Below, in pieces: positions 45,597 through 54,098 of a stretch of DNA of 64,000 nucleotides (its first letter is position 1; each line of letters opens with the position of its first letter). The DNA is from Catenuloplanes indicus (GTDB lineage Bacteria; Actinomycetota; Actinomycetes; Mycobacteriales; Micromonosporaceae), in contig NZ_JAUSUZ010000001.1 of NCBI RefSeq assembly GCF_030813715.1, forward strand, positions 4,092,001 to 4,156,000. Reading direction: 5' to 3'. The position numbers and the translations under genes were made by a program. Below the pieces are notes generated by a model. The model ran no database searches. It saw only the letters and a list, made by a program, of their open reading frames with translations, and was not told the origin of the DNA.

Positions 45597-47456
45597 ATGG
45601 ACAAGCATGCGTGCATGGATCAATCTCGCAAGCGTCTCTGGCCGGTGCTGCGGGCGCTGGCGACGCCGGCCGCCGCACTGGCCGTCGCCATGGCTCTCGT
45701 CCCCGGGAGCGCACCGGTCGCCTCGCCGGCCGACGCCCTCACACCGGTCGCCGTCACGTTCAACGGGGGCGGGAAGACGGTCAAGGGCAACTTCCTCAGC
45801 TACAACGACTTCCACGGCGCCATCGACCCGCCGGCCGGCAGCGGCGGCCTGGTCACCGGCGTTCCGGCCGGTGGCGTCGAATACCTCGCCACCTGGCTGA
45901 CGAAGCTGCGCGCGGAGGCCCGGGCGGAGGGTCGCGGCCGCAGCATCACGGTCGGCGCGGGCGACCTGATCGGCGCGTCGCCGCTGGTCAGCGCCGCGTT
46001 CCATGACGAGCCGACGATCGAGCTGATGGACCAGGTCGGGCTGGAGATCAGCTCGGTCGGCAACCACGAGTTCGACGAGGGCGTCAGCGAGTTGATCCGC
46101 CTCAACCGCGGCGGCTGCCACCCGGTCGACGGCTGCCAGGACGGCGACGGGTTCGCCGGCGCACGCTTCACCTACCTCGCCGCGAACACCGTCTACAAGC
46201 GGTCCGGCCTGCCGATCCTGCCGCCGGTCGAGGTGCGGCTGGTCGACGGCGTCCCGGTCGGCTTCGTCGGCATGACGCTGGAGGCCACGCCGAGCATCGT
46301 CAACCCGGCCGGCATCGCGGACGTCACGTTCCTCGACGAGATCGAGACCGCGAACAAGTGGGGTGGCCTGCTCCGCGCGTTCGGCGTGAAGTCGCTGGTC
46401 CTGCTGCTGCACGAGGGTGGCCAGCAGAACTCGCCACCGGCCACACCCGGCCTCTCCGACTGCGCGAATTTCTCCGGCCCGGTCGTGGACGTCGTCAACG
46501 GCCTGCGCCCCGAGTTCGGCCTGGTCGTCTCCGGTCACACGCACCGCTACTACACCTGCGCGCTGCCGAACGCGCACGGCGCGCAGACCGTGGTGACCAG
46601 CGCCGGCAGCAACGGCACGCTGATCACCGACATCGACTACGCGCTGGACCGGCGTACCGGGAAATTCGCCGAGATCACCGCGCGCAACGTGATCGTGGAG
46701 AACGGCGTGCGCAACGCGGACGGCACCTGGCAGACCGACCCGGCCACCGGCACGCCGGTCCGCAACCCGGCGCTGCGCGACCCGGCCGCGAAGCGGATCG
46801 CGGACAAGTACCGCACCGCGGTCGCGCCGATCGCGAACCGGGTCGTCGGCTCGATCACCGCGACCATCAGCCGCGACGTCGGCGCCAACCAGGAGAGCCC
46901 GCTCGGCGACGTGATCGCGGACGCGCAGCTGGCGTACACGCAGGGGGACGGCGCGCAGATCGCGCTGATGAACCCGGGCGGCATCCGCGCGTCCCTGCCG
47001 TACGACGCGCAGTCCGGCGGTGAGGCGCCCGGGCAGATCACCTACGGCGAGACGTTCACGGTGCAGCCGTTCAACAACCTGGTGGTCACCCAGACCTTCA
47101 CCGGCGCGCAGCTCAAGAACGTGCTGGAGCAGCAGTTCGCCGGTTTCGGCGGGCAGACCACCCAGCGCGTGCTGCAGGTCTCGGCCGGCTTCACGTACAG
47201 CTACGACAGCACCGCCGCGGCCGGCAGCCGGGTCAGCGCGCTCGCGCTGAACGGCACCCCGATCGATCCGGCCGGGACGTACCGGGTGACGACGAACGAC
47301 TTCCTGGCGAACGGTGGCGACGGCTTCACGAACCTGACGCTCGGCACCGGCCGCACCACCGCGCCCGGCTTCGACATCGACGCGCTCGTCACGTACCTGG
47401 AGGCGAACAGCCCGGTCGCGCCCGGCCCGGCGAATCGGATCACCCGCGTCGCCTGA
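45597..47456 (+). CDS. secreted 5'-nucleotidase/2',3'-cyclic phosphodiesterase (UshA-like)
   Basis: Exported metallophosphoesterase, 619 aa. A signal peptide spans about residues 7-45 (ending near SPADA). The calcineurin-like domain has the metal motifs YNDFHGAI, GAGDLIGA, GNHEFDEG and VSGHTHRYY. The C-terminal 5'-nucleotidase domain covers about residues 420-610, with NPGGIRASL and the aromatic NNLVV/GDGF substrate loops. It probably releases phosphate and nucleosides from extracellular nucleotides. ATG 45597 has GGGGGA upstream; ATG 45615 is possible. It is transcribed divergently from pcrA with 85 bases between. Confidence 0.9.
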   Translation: MDKHACMDQSRKRLWPVLRALATPAAALAVAMALVPGSAPVASPADALTPVAVTFNGGGKTVKGNFLSYNDFHGAIDPPAGSGGLVTGVPAGGVEYLATWLTKLRAEARAEGRGRSITVGAGDLIGASPLVSAAFHDEPTIELMDQVGLEISSVGNHEFDEGVSELIRLNRGGCHPVDGCQDGDGFAGARFTYLAANTVYKRSGLPILPPVEVRLVDGVPVGFVGMTLEATPSIVNPAGIADVTFLDEIETANKWGGLLRAFGVKSLVLLLHEGGQQNSPPATPGLSDCANFSGPVVDVVNGLRPEFGLVVSGHTHRYYTCALPNAHGAQTVVTSAGSNGTLITDIDYALDRRTGKFAEITARNVIVENGVRNADGTWQTDPATGTPVRNPALRDPAAKRIADKYRTAVAPIANRVVGSITATISRDVGANQESPLGDVIADAQLAYTQGDGAQIALMNPGGIRASLPYDAQSGGEAPGQITYGETFTVQPFNNLVVTQTFTGAQLKNVLEQQFAGFGGQTTQRVLQVSAGFTYSYDSTAAAGSRVSALALNGTPIDPAGTYRVTTNDFLANGGDGFTNLTLGTGRTTAPGFDIDALVTYLEANSPVAPGPANRITRVA

Positions 47457-47619
47457 CGGAAAGGCCGGCCAGCCGCCGGATGTGTCCGATAAGTGGGCAA
47501 ACGCTTGCGCGGTCACATCCGGCCTGGGCATACTCGACGGCGTGTTCCCGCAGGCGCGATTTTATGGCTACGGCTCCGGAGTCCCGGCAGCCGTGGGTCG
47601 CGCCTGAACGACAGACCTA

Positions 47620-47657
47620 CGAAAAAGCCCCGGGCTCGGCAGCCCGGGGCTTTTTCG
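47620..47657 (+). terminator. terminator between 5'-nucleotidase and chorismate mutase genes
   Basis: Perfect 17-bp stem CGAAAAAGCCCCGGGCT (47620-47636) / AGCCCGGGGCTTTTTCG (47641-47657) with loop CGGC and a five-T run. It lies 163 bases after the nucleotidase stop and only 38 bases before the chorismate mutase ATG. It could act as an attenuator of the chorismate mutase transcript as well as ending the upstream one. Confidence 0.93.
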
Positions 47658-47694
47658 CGTCCCGGAACCGACCCAGCGTGATCAGGAGACCAGA

Positions 47695-48009
47695 ATGGCC
47701 ACGGTAGTGGAACAGCCCCAGGACGCCGGTCAGCCCAGCCAGGACACCGGTACGGCCGAGGCGACGGCGTCAGCCGCGATCGTCGAGATCCGCTCCCGGA
47801 TCAACGAGATCGACGATGCGATCATCGCGCTGTGGAAGGAGCGGTCGGCGCTCTCGCAGCAGGTCGGGAAGACACGGGTGGCGTCCGGCGGGACGCGGCT
47901 CGTGCTGAGCCGGGAGCGCGAGATCATGGAGAAGTTCCGCGAGGCGCTGGGCGCGGACGGCACACAGGTCGCGCTCCTCCTGCTGCGTGCCGGGCGCGGG
48001 CCGCTCTGA
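47695..48009 (+). CDS. aroQ: chorismate mutase, short AroQ type
   Basis: Converts chorismate to prephenate on the way to phenylalanine and tyrosine; 104 aa, all helical. Residues 1-28 are a Gln/Ala/Thr-rich tail; the AroQ core runs from IVEIRSRINEIDDAIIALWKE to the end, with LLLRAGRGPL as the final segment. This short intracellular type resembles M. tuberculosis Rv0948c, which is weak alone and activated by binding DAHP synthase through its C-terminus; by analogy the same is likely here. The position next to pcrA is also conserved. Confidence 0.9.
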   Translation: MATVVEQPQDAGQPSQDTGTAEATASAAIVEIRSRINEIDDAIIALWKERSALSQQVGKTRVASGGTRLVLSREREIMEKFREALGADGTQVALLLLRAGRGPL

Positions 48010-48025
48010 ACCGGAGGACATGGGA

Positions 48026-48061
48026 AACGGGGTCCAGCTCCATCGGGAGCCGGGCCCCGTT
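48026..48061. terminator. terminator between chorismate mutase gene and oligopeptide operon 2
   Basis: Extended hairpin: outer AACGGGG-T-CC (48026-48035) with GG-G-CCCCGTT (48052-48061), inner GCTCC/GGAGC with loop ATCG. It sits between convergent genes, nine bases from the oppF stop on the minus strand, and can serve both. Confidence 0.85.
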
Positions 48062-48070
48062 CCGGGCGGA

Positions 48071-49084
48071 TCAGTCGACCGCGTGCACCACGTCGCGTAC
48101 CTCGGCGAAGTGGCAAGCGCTCGGGTGCGCCGACTTCGGCCGCAGCGTCAGCATCGGGTCCTCGTCGGCGCACTTCTGCTGCGCCTTCCAGCAGCGCGTC
48201 CGGAACCGGCAGCCCGAGGGCGGGTTGGCCGGGGAGGGGACGTCGCCTTCGAGGACGATCTGGTCGCGGTGGCCGCGCAGGGTCGGGTCGGGGACCGGTA
48301 CCGCCGACAGCAGGGCCTGCGTGTACGGGTGCGTCGGCTGCTCGTAGATCTCCAGGTCGCGACCGGTCTCGACGACCCGGCCGAGGTACATGACCGAGAC
48401 GCGGTCCGCGATGTGCCGGACCACGGACAGGTCGTGCGCGATGAAGATGTACGACAGGCCCAGCTCGTCCTGCAGCTGCTCCAGCAGGTTGATCACCTGC
48501 GCCTGGATGGACACGTCCAGCGCGGATACCGGCTCGTCGCAGACGATGATCTCCGGACGGAGCGCCAGGGCGCGGGCGATGCCGATGCGCTGGCGCTGCC
48601 CGCCGGAGAACTGGTGCGGGTAGCGGTTGATGTGGTCGGGGTTCAGGCCGACCAGATCAAGCAGGTCACGGACCCGGCGCTTGCGGTCGCTCTTCGGCGC
48701 GACATCCGTGTGGATCTCGAACGGCTCGCCGATGATGTCGCCGACCGTCATCCGCGGGTTCAACGACGTGTACGGGTCCTGCAGCACCATCTGGATGTTG
48801 CGGCGGGCTCGGCGCAGCTCGCTGCCGCGGAGCTTGGTCATGTCCTGACCGCGCACGTTGATCGAGCCGGACGTCGGCGTCTCCAGCCCGACGAGCAGGC
48901 GGGCCAGCGTGGACTTCCCACAGCCGGACTCGCCCACGATGCCGAGCGTCTCGCCGCGCTTGAGCTCCAGGTCGACGCCGTCGACCGCCTGCACGGCGCC
49001 GACCTTCGACTGGAAGACGATGCCCCGGGTGATCGGGAAGTGCTTCTTCAGACCCTTCGTCTGCAGCACGATGTCGTCACTCAA
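48071..49084 (-). CDS. oppF: oligopeptide ABC transporter ATPase F (operon 2)
   Basis: ATP-binding subunit, 337 aa. Walker [10 protein letters not shown], signature FSGGQRQR, Walker [15 protein letters not shown]. The C-terminal cysteine set ([15 protein letters not shown] ... ACHF) fits a 4Fe-4S site. It closely resembles the OppF of operon 1 but lacks that protein's 20-residue N-terminal extension. It overlaps the end of oppD by eight bases and is the last gene of the operon, ending at the hairpin 48026-48061. Confidence 0.95.
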   Translation of the reverse strand: MSDDIVLQTKGLKKHFPITRGIVFQSKVGAVQAVDGVDLELKRGETLGIVGESGCGKSTLARLLVGLETPTSGSINVRGQDMTKLRGSELRRARRNIQMVLQDPYTSLNPRMTVGDIIGEPFEIHTDVAPKSDRKRRVRDLLDLVGLNPDHINRYPHQFSGGQRQRIGIARALALRPEIIVCDEPVSALDVSIQAQVINLLEQLQDELGLSYIFIAHDLSVVRHIADRVSVMYLGRVVETGRDLEIYEQPTHPYTQALLSAVPVPDPTLRGHRDQIVLEGDVPSPANPPSGCRFRTRCWKAQQKCADEDPMLTLRPKSAHPSACHFAEVRDVVHAVD

Positions 49085-50120
49085 CGCCGGTCACCTCCTT
49101 CCAGAAGTGGCACCGGGCGGTGCGGTTGTGGGTGACCTGGTACGCGGGCGGCGGCGGGTCCTGACGGCAGACGTCACGGGCGAACCGGCACCGGGCCGCG
49201 AACGGGCAGCCCGGCGGGATGTTCGTCAGCGTCGGCGGGAGGCCCTTGATCACGCTGAGCTGCTGGCCCTTGAGGTCGACCCGGGGGATCGACTCGAGCA
49301 GGGCCTTCGTGTACGGGTGGGCCGGCTTCGCGTAGATGTCGTAGACCGGCGCCTCCTCCACCACGCGACCGGCGTACATGACCGAGATCCGGTCCGCCAC
49401 GTCCGCCACCACGCCCATGTCGTGCGTGATCAGGATGAGGCCCATGTTCCGCTCGCGCTGCACCTCGGCCAGCAGGTTCATGATCTGGGCCTGCACGGTC
49501 ACGTCGAGCGCCGTGGTGGGCTCGTCCGCGATCAGCACCTCCGGGTCGAGCGCCAGCGCCATGGCGATCATGACGCGCTGCCGCATACCGCCGGAGAACT
49601 GGTGCGGGTACTCGCCGACGCGCTGCCGCGCCGCCGGGATCTTCACCTGGTCGAGCAGCTCGATCGCGCGCTTCTTCGAGTCCGCCCGGGACATGCCGCG
49701 ATGCTTGCGGAAGAGCTCGCCGAGCTGGAAGCCGACCGTGAAGACCGGGTTCAGCGCGGAGAGCGCGTCCTGGAAGATCATCGCGATCCGGTTGGCCCGG
49801 ACCTGGCGGCGCTGGTCCTCCTTGAGCTTCAGCAGGTCGACGCCGCGGTAGCGGACCTCGCCGCCGGTGATGAAACCGGGCGGCGTGTCCAGGATGCCCA
49901 TGATCGCCTGCGCGGTCACGGACTTGCCGCAGCCGGACTCGCCGAGGATCGCCAGCGTCTCACCCTCGGACAGCCGGAAGTTCGCGCCGTTGACGGCCTT
50001 GGCCACACCGTTCGCGGTGCGGAACTCGACCTTGAGGTCCTCCACGGCGAGCAGCGGTGCCGCCGCGTCGATCGGGAGGGTTTCGGTGTTCACCTTGATG
50101 TCGGTCATTGTCGTGCTCAC
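49077..50120 (-). CDS. oppD: oligopeptide ABC transporter ATPase D (operon 2)
   Basis: ATP-binding subunit, 347 aa. Walker [10 protein letters not shown], signature FSGGMRQR, Walker [16 protein letters not shown]-terminal cysteine set GCPFAARCRFARDVC ... CHF. The N-terminus (STTMTDIKVNTETLPIDAAA) is longer than in operon 1; the second Met at residue 5 could also start it. ATG 50120 overlaps the oppC stop by four bases. Sequence divergence from the operon 1 OppD is much larger than for the permease C genes next to it, which places a sharp boundary of similarity at the oppC/oppD junction. Confidence 0.95.
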   Translation of the reverse strand: MSTTMTDIKVNTETLPIDAAAPLLAVEDLKVEFRTANGVAKAVNGANFRLSEGETLAILGESGCGKSVTAQAIMGILDTPPGFITGGEVRYRGVDLLKLKEDQRRQVRANRIAMIFQDALSALNPVFTVGFQLGELFRKHRGMSRADSKKRAIELLDQVKIPAARQRVGEYPHQFSGGMRQRVMIAMALALDPEVLIADEPTTALDVTVQAQIMNLLAEVQRERNMGLILITHDMGVVADVADRISVMYAGRVVEEAPVYDIYAKPAHPYTKALLESIPRVDLKGQQLSVIKGLPPTLTNIPPGCPFAARCRFARDVCRQDPPPPAYQVTHNRTARCHFWKEVTGVE

Positions 50121-50968
50121 CGCAGCTTCGGGTCGAAGGCGTCGCGGATGGCGTCGCCGAGCATGATGAACGCCAGCACGGTCATCGCCAGGAACATCGA
50201 CGGCGCGACCAGCGGCGGAGCGGACTCACGAACGTGCTTCGACGCCGTGGAGATGTCGATACCCCACGAGATGGCGTTGCCCTTGAGGCCGATGCCGAGG
50301 AACGACAGCGTGGCCTCGGTGGCGATGAACTGCCCGAGCGCGATCGTGAGCACCACGATGAACGGTGCGATCGCGTTCGGCAGGATGTGCCGGAACATGA
50401 TCCGGAAGTTCCCCGCGCCGAGCATCCGGGCGGCCGCGACGTAGTCCTGGTTCTTCGCCGAGATCACTGACGAGCGCATCACGCGCGCGGCGGTGGTCCA
50501 GCCCAGGATGCCGAGCACGACCACGACCGCCATCAGGCCGGACGAACCACCGGTGTCGGCCGAGGCCAGGCGCTTGCCGAGGACGATCGCGGCCAGCAGC
50601 AGCGGAATGCCGAGCACGATGTCGGTGATCCGGGACAGGATCGCGTCCAGCCAGCCACCGAAAAACCCCGACGACAGCCCGAAGATCAAACCCACCGTCG
50701 AGGCCAGCGCCGTGGACAGCACACCCACCCAGATCGAGGCACGCGCACCGTAGACCGTACGGGCATAGATGTCACAACCCTGGAAGTCGTACCCGAACAA
50801 CGCCCACCCACTACCCGGCGCGTGCTGCCGCGACAACGCACAATCGGCCGGATCGTTCGGCGTGAACAACGACGGCACGATCGCCATCAAAATCACGACC
50901 AACGCGATCGCCGAGGCGAACCAGAAAATCCAATTGTGCCGCAGATCCCGCCACGCGTCCTGACCCAG
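50117..50968 (-). repeat. long inverted repeat, right copy (oppC tract)
   Basis: Reverse-complement partner of 29388-30239. Silent differences I could see include ATA-type versus ATG-type codon neighbours near 50470 (TCACTGACGAGCG) and near 50255-50265 (GATGTCGATACC). From the start of the tract to about 50480 on the oppC 5' side the two copies appear identical. Confidence 0.93.
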
Positions 50969-51052
50969 GCTGCGGGCCTTCTCCTCGCCGGTGCCCTTGA
51001 CGGGGGTGCCGCCCGGCGCCTCCGTCGCGGCAATCGATTGCAGATCACTCAT
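50117..51052 (-). CDS. oppC: oligopeptide ABC transporter permease C (operon 2)
   Basis: 311 aa permease. Residues 26-311 are identical to residues 18-303 of the operon 1 protein, with DNA differing at only a few silent sites. The first 25 residues differ (GGTPVKGTGEEK insertion). It has the OppC N-terminal domain, about six membrane segments and the EAA loop GAGNFRIMFRHILPN. A gap of 48 bases separates it from oppB, whereas the operon 1 genes overlap by eight bases. Confidence 0.95.
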   Translation of the reverse strand: MSDLQSIAATEAPGGTPVKGTGEEKARSLGQDAWRDLRHNWIFWFASAIALVVILMAIVPSLFTPNDPADCALSRQHAPGSGWALFGYDFQGCDIYARTVYGARASIWVGVLSTALASTVGLIFGLSSGFFGGWLDAILSRITDIVLGIPLLLAAIVLGKRLASADTGGSSGLMAVVVVLGILGWTTAARVMRSSVISAKNQDYVAAARMLGAGNFRIMFRHILPNAIAPFIVVLTIALGQFIATEATLSFLGIGLKGNAISWGIDISTASKHVRESAPPLVAPSMFLAMTVLAFIMLGDAIRDAFDPKLR

Positions 51053-51100
51053 GACACTTCGCCTCGTTCCGGTCCGCCCCGTCCGTTTTCTGCCGTGTGC

Positions 51101-52027
51101 TCACTCATACCGGATCCTCGGGTCCAGAACCGCGTAGAGCAGATCAACGATCAGGTTGGCCAGAATGAAGATGATCACCAGGATGCTGACGAAGCCGACC
51201 ACCAGCGGGCCGTCCTCCGTGGTGATACCCCGGAACAGCTGCGAACCCACGCCCGGGATGTTGAAGACGCCCTCGGTCACGATCGCGCCGGCCATCAGGC
51301 CACCGAGGTCGACACCGATGTACGTGATCACCGGGATCAGCGAGTTGCGCAGCACGTGCACACCGATCACCCGGTTCCGGGTCAGACCCTTCGCCTTCGC
51401 GGTCCGCACATAGTCGGCGCGCAGATTCTCCACCACCGAGGTACGGGTCAACCGCGAATACGTGGCCAGTGAACCGGCACCCAGCACCATCGCGGGCAGC
51501 ATCAGCGCGTAGAACGTCGGATTGGCACCGGCCGTGGCCGGGAACCAGCGCAGCTCCACGCCGAAGAACAGCTGCATGAGCGGGGCCAGCACCACGATCG
51601 GAATCGAGATCAGGACCAGCGTGATGATCAGCGTGGTGTGGTCGAAGATGCCCGCCCGCCGGATACCCGCCACGACACCGGCCACGATGCCGATCAGCGC
51701 CGCGAAGACGACCGCCATGACGGCGAGGCGGAACGTGTTGGGCCAGGCCTGGTCGAGCAGAACGGTGATCTCCCGGCCGGTCAGCGACGTGCCGAAGTCG
51801 CCCTGGAAGATGCCCTGCATGTAGTAGCCGTACTGGATGATGAACGGCTCGTCCAGGTGGTAGCGCTCGGTCAGCGCCTGCCGGACGTTGTCCGTGATCG
51901 GCCGCTCCCCCGCGAGCGCCTGCAACGGGTCGTTTTGGTTGGCGAACATGAGCGCGTAGACGACGAACGTGGCCCCGAAGAACGTGAGCACGCCCTGAAG
52001 CAGGCGCCGGATGATGTAACGAAGCAT
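51101..52027 (-). CDS. oppB: oligopeptide ABC transporter permease B (operon 2)
   Basis: 308 aa permease starting MLRYIIRRLLQGVLTFFGAT. Six transmembrane segments. The last 137 residues are identical to the operon 1 OppB, but unlike oppC the DNA there carries many silent differences. The N-terminal half differs at roughly one residue in eight. It follows oppA after 128 bases that contain a hairpin. Confidence 0.95.
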   Translation of the reverse strand: MLRYIIRRLLQGVLTFFGATFVVYALMFANQNDPLQALAGERPITDNVRQALTERYHLDEPFIIQYGYYMQGIFQGDFGTSLTGREITVLLDQAWPNTFRLAVMAVVFAALIGIVAGVVAGIRRAGIFDHTTLIITLVLISIPIVVLAPLMQLFFGVELRWFPATAGANPTFYALMLPAMVLGAGSLATYSRLTRTSVVENLRADYVRTAKAKGLTRNRVIGVHVLRNSLIPVITYIGVDLGGLMAGAIVTEGVFNIPGVGSQLFRGITTEDGPLVVGFVSILVIIFILANLIVDLLYAVLDPRIRYE

Positions 52028-52095
52028 TTCTCAGGCCTTCTCCGCGAGGGATCGCGGTGCAAACTGCCTCGTGAGCAGCGACGGCGTGACACGGC

Positions 52096-52133
52096 GGTGG
52101 CGCCGCGCGTCCGATTGGACCCGCGGCGCCACC
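52096..52133 (-). promoter_or_regulatory. hairpin between binding-protein and permease genes (operon 2)
   Basis: Twelve-bp stem GGTGGCGCCGCG (52096-52107) / CGCGGCGCCACC (52122-52133) with a 14-base loop, 22 bases past the oppA stop on the minus strand. Same position as the hairpin 28296-28335 in operon 1, but different sequence. Confidence 0.7.
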
Positions 52134-52155
52134 CCCGTCATGACGCGGCCTTGAC

Positions 52156-53787
52156 TCAGGCGGCCTCGATCTTGATCAGGTTCACGCGGTTGAAGAGGTC
52201 CATCTCGACGTTCTTCACCTTGGTGGAGTGACCGAAGTTGTTCTGGCCGAAGCGCAGCGGGATCACCGGCATGTCCTGCACCAGAAGGTCCTCGGCGGCC
52301 TGGTACTTCGCGATGGCCTCCTCCGGCGTGGCGGCGGAGACACCCTCCTTGTACAGGGCGTCGAACTGCTTGTTCGAGTAGCCGTAGTAGTTGGAGGAGC
52401 CGTCGGTGGTGTAGATCGGGCCCAGGTAGTTCTCCATGGACGGGTAGTCCATGACCCAGCCCATGCGGAACATGCCGATCGGCTGCTTGTCGTCCAGCTT
52501 GGTCAGCAGGTCCGCGAACTTCGGCTCGGCGACACCGGTGCACTCGATGCCCAGGTTCGTCTTGAGCTGGTTGCAGGTCGCGTCGACCCAGTCCTTGTGG
52601 CCACCGTCACCGTTGTAGGTGATGGTGATCTGCTTCGGACCACCGGCGGCGTCGTACTCCGACTTGGCCTTGGCGGCGTCGAACGCGCAGTACTGGCCGC
52701 AGGTGTCCTCGCGGTAGCCGGCCACGACCGGGGAGACGAAGGAGCGGGCGGCGGTCTGCGAGCCCTTGAAGACGCTCGTGATGATCTCGTCGCGGTTGAT
52801 CGCCTGAGAGATCGCGCGCCGCACCTCGGGCTTGCTGAACTCCTGCTGGTACGTCGGGAACGCGACGAACTGGAACGTGGAGGCCGGGCTCTTCTTGAAC
52901 CGGTCGCCCAGGTCGGCCTCGGCGCTCGAGATGTTCTCGGTCGGGATCTGCTTCAGCACGTCCAGGTTGTCCGCGGCCAGGTCGGCGTAGGCCGCCGGCA
53001 GCGCCTGGTAAATCTTGAAGATGACGCCCTGGACCTTCGGCTTCTCGCCCGGGTACTCGGCGTACTGCTCGACCTCGATCTGCGAGTCGTGCTGCCAGGT
53101 GCCCTTCATCTTGAACGGGCCGTTGCCGATGATGGCTTCCTGGAAGTCTTCCTTGACGACACCCTCGGAGGCGAACGCGGCGGCCGGCAGCGGGTAGAAC
53201 GCGGTGTAGCCGAGCATCGTCTTGAACTCGGAGAACGCCGCGGCCAGCTTGACCGTGAAGGTCAGTTCGTCGACCTTCGCGAGACCGGTCAGCGTCTTCG
53301 CCTTCGGCTCGGGCGCCTTCTGCGGGCCCTCCTCACCGTCCGGGTCCTCGGACTGCATGTCGGCCCAGCCCTCGATCTTCTCCCAGAAGTAGGAGTTGTT
53401 CTGGCCGTTCGGACCGTACGCGCCGTAGTTCCACGCGTTGATGTAGCTGTCGGCGACGACCTTCTCACCGTTGTGGAAGGTGTAGCCGTCCTTCAGCTTG
53501 ATGGTCCAGGTGACGTTGTCCGTCGTGGTGATGGACTCCGCGGCCACCTCGACCGGCTTGTTGTCAACGTCGTAGTCCACGAGCGGCGTGAACAGAGCGG
53601 CGAGCACCTGCGAGCCGCTGGTCTCGTTCGTGTTGGACGGGAGCAGGTACTGCGGCTCCGCGACCTCGATGGAGACGACAGCGTTGCTGGCACCGGACTC
53701 GTCGTCGCCGCCGCCACCGCAAGCGGTGACGAGCAGGGCGGTCGCGGCAAGACCAGCCGAGATCTTTATTGCGGTTTTCCCGCGCAT
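52156..53787 (-). CDS. oppA: oligopeptide ABC transporter substrate-binding lipoprotein (operon 2)
   Basis: 543 aa SBP_bac_5 lipoprotein. The signal peptide (RGKTAIKISAGLAATALLVTAC) ends in a lipobox with Cys at about residue 23. ATG 53787 has GAGGAGG eight bases upstream; the open frame extends further without sense. It is a close paralogue of the operon 1 protein, sharing long stretches near the C-terminus (KDWVDATCNQLKTNLGI; VIPLRFGQNNFG), but differs along its length, so the two operons may take up different peptides. Confidence 0.93.
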   Translation of the reverse strand: MRGKTAIKISAGLAATALLVTACGGGGDDESGASNAVVSIEVAEPQYLLPSNTNETSGSQVLAALFTPLVDYDVDNKPVEVAAESITTTDNVTWTIKLKDGYTFHNGEKVVADSYINAWNYGAYGPNGQNNSYFWEKIEGWADMQSEDPDGEEGPQKAPEPKAKTLTGLAKVDELTFTVKLAAAFSEFKTMLGYTAFYPLPAAAFASEGVVKEDFQEAIIGNGPFKMKGTWQHDSQIEVEQYAEYPGEKPKVQGVIFKIYQALPAAYADLAADNLDVLKQIPTENISSAEADLGDRFKKSPASTFQFVAFPTYQQEFSKPEVRRAISQAINRDEIITSVFKGSQTAARSFVSPVVAGYREDTCGQYCAFDAAKAKSEYDAAGGPKQITITYNGDGGHKDWVDATCNQLKTNLGIECTGVAEPKFADLLTKLDDKQPIGMFRMGWVMDYPSMENYLGPIYTTDGSSNYYGYSNKQFDALYKEGVSAATPEEAIAKYQAAEDLLVQDMPVIPLRFGQNNFGHSTKVKNVEMDLFNRVNLIKIEAA

Positions 53788-54098
53788 GGGAAGGGCCTCC
53801 TCAGGGCACTCACGAGGGGTATGTGAGGTGAGGAACACTGTGACACCGCAGGGACTCACAGGTGAAGGTGCTGTTATCAAGCCGATACTTGCCAGGCGGG
53901 GCGACATGGCCTGTTACCTGCATGTTTCGGGCCCCAAGCCGTCCCATCTGATCAGGTATTTCATTCCTTCGACTGCACACCGCCGTCGTTTGCGCAGGCA
54001 GCGGCTGTGATGTTCCCCGCGCCTGGTGTAACCCCCTGATTAACAAAATCCTATGTGGAGGCGCAAGGGATTTATACGGACAGACCGGATTGCGGGAC
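53788..54098. other. 311-base gap upstream of oligopeptide operon 2
   Basis: No gene seen. It should hold the promoter of operon 2 on the minus strand. AT-richer parts lie at 53935-53985 and 54030-54080 (TTAACAAAATCCTATGTGG; GGGATTTATACGG). No shared regulatory motif with the leader of operon 1 (26165-26644) was recognised. Confidence 0.5.

Noticed and set aside
52228-53826. Long plus-strand frame opposite the oligopeptide-binding lipoprotein gene of operon 2
   Set aside because: Composition of an antisense shadow, no domain, and no ribosome-binding site; the minus-strand gene is certain.
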